From the NCBI RefSeq assembly GCF_914767665.1, contig NC_059506.1, forward strand, positions 20,685,825-20,749,824: a DNA stretch of 64,000 bases. The letters are read 5' to 3'. The notes under the pieces are model-generated. The model was not told the DNA's origin. It was given only the letters and a program-made list of their open reading frames with translations, and ran no database searches. Source of the stretch: Harmonia axyridis (lineage: Eukaryota; Arthropoda; Insecta; Coleoptera; Coccinellidae). The translations under genes were made by a program, and so were the position numbers. Shown piece by piece: positions 62,601 through 64,000 of this stretch; within the stretch, counting starts at the first letter, position 1, and each line of letters starts with the position of its first letter.

Positions 62601-63360
62601 GTGCCTGGCTTCCAAATGCTCGAGAAAATGCCTCGTGAGTTGCGGGCATTGAAGCTCATTTCCACGATGATAGTACTCTCACGATAGTACAATCATTATA
62701 GTTACTATAGTAACGCGACAGCACTCTCACACCATCACTATAGTACCTTCTATCGTGAGAGTTACTATGATCATGAAAATGAGTCCTTCATGCATATCTG
62801 AGATATTTCTCACTATTTTCTTATTATTATTTTCTCCTTATAAGGCTAATAGCCTTGAGGTTTAAATATACTAGGCAACTAAACCAGAAGGCATAGGAGA
62901 GACGGGATAGAAAAATTCAAAACTAAGAAAAAAGCGATTGTGATTTTTCTTGCATCAACCTATTTTTTCATGTGGTTACTTTAAGATTTACTTATCTTAG
63001 CTTAGGAATAACCAACCGAAATGAATTTATAAAGTGGAGGATTCATTTTTGCGACTGCCAGCAGATGAAAATCTGTTTTGAAATGTTACCTTGTCCTTAT
63101 AATATGTTCTTATATCTGTACTCATTGTATTCGACTATTTCATATGGTTTAATTTTTCCAGCAAAATGCAATATTATGAAGAATCGATAAGAAATCCATC
63201 TTGGGATCCTGATTCAGGTTTTCCCGAAGATATATTTGCCGACGGATATCCCCGAAGAGCTTTTCTTAGTGGTGCAAAGAATTCTCTGGTAGTTGTGCTA
63301 TTCACGAAGAAAAGTGAAATCTACTATTCTTGTAGAGATTTCGCTCTACAAGGTGTAAGG
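38513..63360 (+). CDS. ppk28-like: ppk gene C: DEG/ENaC pickpocket-like channel, first five exons (3'-partial)
   Basis: Exons 38513-38688, 57995-58243, 58305-58476, 59829-59977 and 63162-63360 join to 315 codons in frame with GT-AG borders; intron phases equal those of gene B. Visible: N-terminus with EYCEVASIQGPNYI (QG at 44-45 in place of HG), TM1 about 60-82, VPFPSVTICPE, SLDYSYCEWMG, GLCYSFN, and WDPDSGFPED with a GAKNSLVVVLFT strand. The Cys-rich core, CxC signature and TM2 should be right of the window. ATG 38513 is the first in-frame ATG. Intron 1 is 19.3 kb and packed with repeats including an intact Tigger. Product: amiloride-sensitive-type cation channel subunit in the plasma membrane; PPK28-like by overall form only. 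Confidence 0.9.
38689..39030. other. Start of gene C intron 1
   Basis: No feature recognised before the palindromic repeat. Confidence 0.4.
39031..40481. mobile_element. Palindrome of two tandem units plus two inverted units
   Basis: Four related ~310-bp units each bounded by AGTCCAGT: forward from 39031 and 39342, inverted ending at 40166 and 40481. Each carries ttccgaacttgatgaaa, ctacaggttg, gataacttgac and cctcaacattttcg or their inverses. Outer ends are exact inverses (AGTCCAGTAG, CTACTGGACT). The centre (about 39760-39990) is unique. No transposase. The Tigger element begins six bases to the right. Confidence 0.82.
40821..42362 (-). CDS. Tigger-type transposase, 513 aa, intact
   Basis: The first ATG of the frame is at 42362 (MSKRKIRVLSLSEKL); a GTG nine codons upstream is less likely. 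Domains: an N-terminal CENP-B/psq-type helix-turn-helix (about 5-50, LSEKLKIVNAFECG ... ESTYYKII); a second CENPB-type DNA-binding helix region (about 70-135, GWLEGFKRRHDI); then the DDE catalytic domain with D168 in YNADET, D273 in FIDNCAAH and D304 in QLQPLDQG, a 30-residue spacing. The C-terminal part is acidic with EDEAD. The transposase binds the element's ends and catalyses excision and insertion. No stop or frameshift; all three catalytic Asp are present. A domesticated function is possible but the flanking TIRs argue for a mobile copy. Confidence 0.95.
   Translation of the reverse strand: MSKRKIRVLSLSEKLKIVNAFECGKSRNEIQSEFGLPESTYYKIIKSRDSIKSQCSEGHGNIKRSRHSEFPDIENCLLEWIKQTLNKNIPIDGPLLKQKSKDFATRLGYQNFSASNGWLEGFKRRHDIAFKKAAGESRSVDQSVCNRWTEELPSLLKGYDPNDIYNADETALFFKCLPDKTFTFKGEKCHGGKQSKERLTILQCVNMTGTDKLPLLMIGKSKRPRCFKGVKTLPVDYASNTKAWMTKILFKDWLKNVDKKMMMKNKKILLFIDNCAAHNDLPTFENVKVMFLPANTTSQLQPLDQGIIHTFKRFYRREVVQHTLTCLEASNNHDIGVLLAMKFARKAWYKVSDVTVKNCFKKAGFCISTDKQEFIPEDNEVEAGPSNEDWAKLVCHEYTGDVLTPTFEDFVQVDDLLATAGEFTDDDIVHNFATTCTDGNDSEDEADQLQTLDTEVKNIPKKQEILIALENIHKFFEYSAVVDKTIFDNIYELEKHVHNLNTEKQKKITDFFK
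42467..42508. repeat. Strong hairpin inside the Tigger element
   Basis: CCCCGAAAACAT (42473-42484) and ATGTTTTCGGGG (42491-42502) are perfect inverses around a 6-nt loop, with further pairing outward (ggtaattcc/ggaactacc). It lies between the transposase start codon and the right TIR. Confidence 0.75.
42731..43239. other. Gene C intron 1, attcag-rich stretch
   Basis: Many irregular copies of ttcagaa/aattcaga between 42730 and 43020, with the inverse ttctgaat cluster at 43645-43815, so the two patches are mutually inverted low-complexity arms. Confidence 0.5.
42855..43815. repeat. Inverted ttcagaa / ttctgaa low-complexity arms
   Basis: The left arm 42855-43020 repeats ttcagaa words and the right arm 43645-43815 repeats their inverse. 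They bracket the Jockey-type fragment. Confidence 0.55.
43240..43560 (+). pseudogene. Jockey-type non-LTR C-terminal fragment (RNase H end/zinc knuckle)
   Basis: Plus-strand translation gives VGLLTGHCRCKYLLYPMGKS, ADEICMLCGK, then after a stop ETAEHIMCKCPGLPDQR. This is the Cys/His-rich end found on insect Jockey/R1-like polyproteins. Stops are present and no RT is attached. It lies between the two inverted attcag-rich patches at 42730-43020 and 43645-43815. Confidence 0.75.
44391..45252. mobile_element. Palindromic repeat with gggtgtcccaaattcg end
   Basis: Left end GGGTGTCCCAAATTCGTTGTC at 44391, followed by gaggagatctca and aatgaatgacacattttcg. The inverse of these words reappears, degraded, at about 45130-45252 (ctcaaaaatcga, gatatctgagatcactagacaaggaattt). 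It is the same family as 55813-57660. No coding content. Confidence 0.62.
45253..50825. other. Middle of gene C intron 1, no gene seen
   Basis: Read on both strands: short frames only, none with a family motif. An inverse pair ggctctggtatgtataccagagtc at about 47951-47974 is a small palindrome. The sequence is otherwise AT-rich intron with unidentified repeat debris. Confidence 0.4.
50828..51380. mobile_element. Palindromic MITE with CAGGGTG end
   Basis: Left end TA-CAGGGTGTACACTTTTAAA at 50828. The inner word cctaacttcaaggggagatt (50870) has its inverse at about 51346-51365, and acaagtgatttgcacc has its inverse near 51328-51345. The right tip is decayed. No coding content. Confidence 0.7.
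51381..52922. other. Gene C intron 1, no feature seen
   Basis: AT-rich with a (TAA)n-like patch at about 52440-52465; nothing else recognised. Confidence 0.4.
52923..54817 (-). pseudogene. Second non-LTR reverse transcriptase, decayed
   Basis: Minus-strand pieces in order: a linker (54817-54411, ending around EEIVNNFNKHFKNAV), a GKFPETLKLASIK block (53826-54116), SQHGYLQGRSTQTAI with FLGLSKAYL (53467-53763), and YVDDTNLLVGAG (53080-53463). The catalytic YVDD is intact, but the first Asp of the active site reads Gly (FLGLSKAY for FxDLSKAF). Frames shift several times and there is no endonuclease upstream. It is dead and differs from the element at the left edge. Confidence 0.85.
54880..55200. 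repeat. Cluster of inverted CACTTTCC / GGAAAGTG motifs
   Basis: At least seven GGAAAGT or ACTTTCC words, mostly joined to tgcgg/ccgca, alternate in direction. They include the 42-bp palindrome at 54958-54999. The patch is less AT-rich than its surroundings. Function unknown. Confidence 0.65.
54958..54999. repeat. 42-bp near-perfect palindrome
   Basis: Two 21-base halves with no spacer, starting CTATTCACTTTCCGCA and ending TGCGGAAAGTGAATAG; a single mismatch lies near the centre. Confidence 0.85.
55201..55812. other. Gene C intron 1, no feature seen
   Basis: Open frames on the minus strand around 55604-56004 show no family motif. Confidence 0.35.
56278..56612. mobile_element. MITE with CAAAGATTGATTTTAAGG ends
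   Basis: CCAAAGATTGATTTTAAGG near 56280 and the inverse CCTTAAAATCAATCTTTGG ending about 56611. Inner inverse pair: ggtaaaacaatgataaaataagtataagt against acttatacttattctatcaatgttttacc. No coding content. Confidence 0.75.
56930..57265. repeat. Fragment of the 12197-13762 palindromic family
   Basis: Begins gtacagggtgggtaaatttcgatg and follows that element's left arm through gcgaaaattggaaaaatggcg to gctatgatccaaagttatg. The opposite arm is absent. Confidence 0.8.
57995..58243 (+). CDS. ppk28-like: ppk gene C exon 2 (TM1)
   Basis: Acceptor ttttattttcag, donor gtgaga at 58244; 1 + 82 codons + 2. TM1 is AWWILILLLCVGGCSYMIY, followed by VPFPSVTICPETKISSSCLNYT. Confidence 0.92.
58305..58476 (+). 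CDS. ppk28-like: ppk gene C exon 3
   Basis: Only a 61-bp intron separates it from exon 2. It encodes 57 codons from NIYFDYMSLLCKAENHPNKE to NDYAEFLDK, 22 more than in gene B. Donor gtgagt. Confidence 0.9.
58691..59510 (+). mobile_element. Mariner element, internally deleted
   Basis: Left TIR GACCAATTGAAAAGTCCCCG near 58693 and right inverse to about 59505. About 0.8 kb long against the roughly 1.2 kb of its relative at 32580-33747. It is missing the middle of the transposase: after IKKV the sequence jumps directly to LGCARYNIH-type text. It lies in intron 3 of ppk gene C. Confidence 0.88.
58808..59440 (+). pseudogene. Mariner transposase pseudogene
   Basis: Starts MEKKFLVQIKYCFSKGKNTV with the N-terminal HTH (STIIDWYAKSKRDEMSTEYG, RNGRPKEAVNDEK). 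It continues after the deletion with RLHLKKRKVLFHQDNAPCHKS (second catalytic Asp in HQDNAPCH) and SPDLAPS-like text. The first catalytic Asp is lost with the deletion. Confidence 0.87.
59511..59828. other. Rest of gene C intron 3
   Basis: No feature recognised between the mariner and exon 4. Confidence 0.4.
59829..59977 (+). CDS. ppk28-like: ppk gene C exon 4
   Basis: 149 bases, the same length and phase as gene B exon 4; encodes SLDYSYCEWMGKSVQC, LLTDEGLCYSFN and MFDVRDIYS. Confidence 0.93.
59978..61512. other. Gene C intron 4, left part
   Basis: No exon. The 66-codon frame at 60640-60840 starts near a ctagctaatcaattcagtatacagagtg repeat-like end and has no family motif. Confidence 0.4.
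61513..61745 (+). pseudogene. PIF/Harbinger nuclease (HARBI1-like) exon fragment
   Basis: Plus-strand frame reads LPTRQENIGHLNYVFIGDEAFALTENFIKTYSVYNRD, then LLSRARRVVENAFGILRSRFTIFHK, followed by a gtaatt donor at 61744. GDEAF (second catalytic Asp) and RVVENAFG (catalytic Glu) are the DDE_Tnp_4 hallmarks of Harbinger nucleases. The upstream catalytic region, the Myb-like partner and element ends were not found, so it is a fragment in intron 4 of ppk gene C. The listed start is only the frame limit, not a start codon. Confidence 0.82.
61746..62650. other. Gene C intron 4, middle
   Basis: Remains of the Harbinger element may continue here but no end was recognised. The 62425-62649 minus-strand frame is GC-richer, with repeats of gcctgggtgg/gcctcggtgg, and shows no family motif. 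Confidence 0.35.
62651..62795. repeat. Short palindromic element (about 145 bp)
   Basis: Left arm agctcatttccacgatgatagt then ACTCTCACGATAG; the inverse CTATCGTGAGAGT and actatgatcatgaaaatgagt form the right arm. actatagta words fill the centre. Confidence 0.7.
63162..63360 (+). CDS. ppk28-like: ppk gene C exon 5
   Basis: Acceptor tttttccag before 63162, donor gtaaga at 63361; 1 + 66 codons, ending in phase 0 after GVR as in gene B. Encodes WDPDSGFPEDIFADGYPRR, GAKNSLVVVLFT and YYSCRDFALQG. Later exons are beyond the window. Confidence 0.92.
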
Positions 63361-64000
63361 GTAAGAAAATCTATTAGTATTATCACGGATCCTTCATTTC
63401 GACTTATGTCTTCTTAAATAACGAAATTAACAAAATACAAATCATTAAATGTGGAGCAATAGCTGATTAGGTATTCAAAGACTTTCAACAGAATCAATAT
63501 TTTAATATGGCTTCAGCATGAGAATCTTCTTGAGATCTCTTTCATTTCTTCTCATCTGGTACCCTTTAATCAATATCAGTTAGTAGTTTGTTAAAAATAT
63601 AAATTGCTAAAATACTTGATTATGTAGATTTTATCCATTGTTATGGTATCTTGAAGTTATTTCTAATTCGAGCATCATAACTATGAAACAAGTGATTTTA
63701 CTGAAGGATTGCTTTATTGTCAAATAAGTACATTATACATGTCAATATTTCAAAGATATGCTTTTCATCGCTGGTTAGTCTAATGCATCTTTGCATTGTG
63801 TGGTTTTGTCTATCTTATTCATTTCTCTATTTATTAGTTGCAAAGTATAACTACCTTAAATTCAATGATTTTGTATTTCCGTTGGTGTTACAGTTTTATC
63901 AACAATATTACCCAGATTTCTATTGATTAGAATTTGTTCGTTAATTACTTTTGTTTGTGTATTTTTTCAAGTTTTTCAACCTCGCAGATGCATTCAGGTT
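63361..64000. other. Gene C intron 5 (to window end)
   Basis: No exon 6 sequence (expected VTLHT...KRGC) was found before the edge, so this intron is at least 640 bp, against 68 bp in gene B. Confidence 0.5.

Noticed and set aside
1..64000. tRNA genes, rRNA genes, CRISPR arrays, bacterial operons or a viral integration
   Set aside because: None was recognised on reading; the coding content is eukaryotic intron-split genes and transposable elements.

Overview
The window looks like intronic and intergenic DNA from an AT-rich, transposon-dense insect genome. A beetle is my best guess and a ladybird is possible, judged from the family types and the TE mix; this is inference. It contains no bacterial-style genes, and I saw no tRNA, rRNA or CRISPR array.

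The resident genes are three head-to-tail paralogues of the insect pickpocket (PPK) branch of DEG/ENaC sodium channels, all on the + strand and all split into short exons with matching intron phases. Gene A is represented by its last two exons (4701-4878, 8491-8710). Gene B is complete: nine exons from 11713 to 34172 join in frame to a 540-residue channel with TM1, the Cys-rich ectodomain and TM2. Gene C starts at 38513, and its first five exons (to 63360, 315 codons) are in the window; the rest lies beyond the right edge. Predicted products are most like PPK28-type channels (osmosensory/gustatory in flies), but the exact orthology is not proven.

The rest is mostly transposable elements sitting in introns and between genes. 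From left to right: an apparently intact non-LTR retrotransposon (ORF1 plus ORF2, minus strand, running off the left edge); two non-autonomous hAT elements with perfect 8-bp target duplications (5567-6610, 9412-10542); a large palindromic element (12197-13762); a Tc1/mariner-superfamily deletion derivative (15489-16407); a decayed pogo-like element with a zinc-finger tail (17505-18768); a second palindromic element (21038-21933); a P-like element carrying two convergent transposase remnants, joined to its own internal-deletion derivative (27088-32569); a dead mariner (32580-33747); an RTE 3' fragment (35040-35545); a palindrome built of paired inverted units (39031-40481); a Tigger/pogo transposon with an uninterrupted 513-codon transposase, TIRs and TA duplication (40487-42728); a Jockey-like RNase H/C-terminal fragment; further palindromic repeats; a decayed second non-LTR element (52923-54817); a deleted mariner (58691-59510); and a Harbinger nuclease exon fragment (61513-61745).

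The channel genes probably arose by local duplication. Their introns were then inflated by TEs: about 19.3 kb for intron 1 of gene C and about 9.1 kb for the last intron of gene B. I did not find a convincing new multi-gene system. The most noteworthy points are the channel sequence variants (HG to QG gating motif, a 22-residue exon-3 length difference), the composite P-like unit, the possibly active Tigger and non-LTR elements, and a dense cluster of inverted CACTTTCC-type motifs with a 42-bp near-perfect palindrome.
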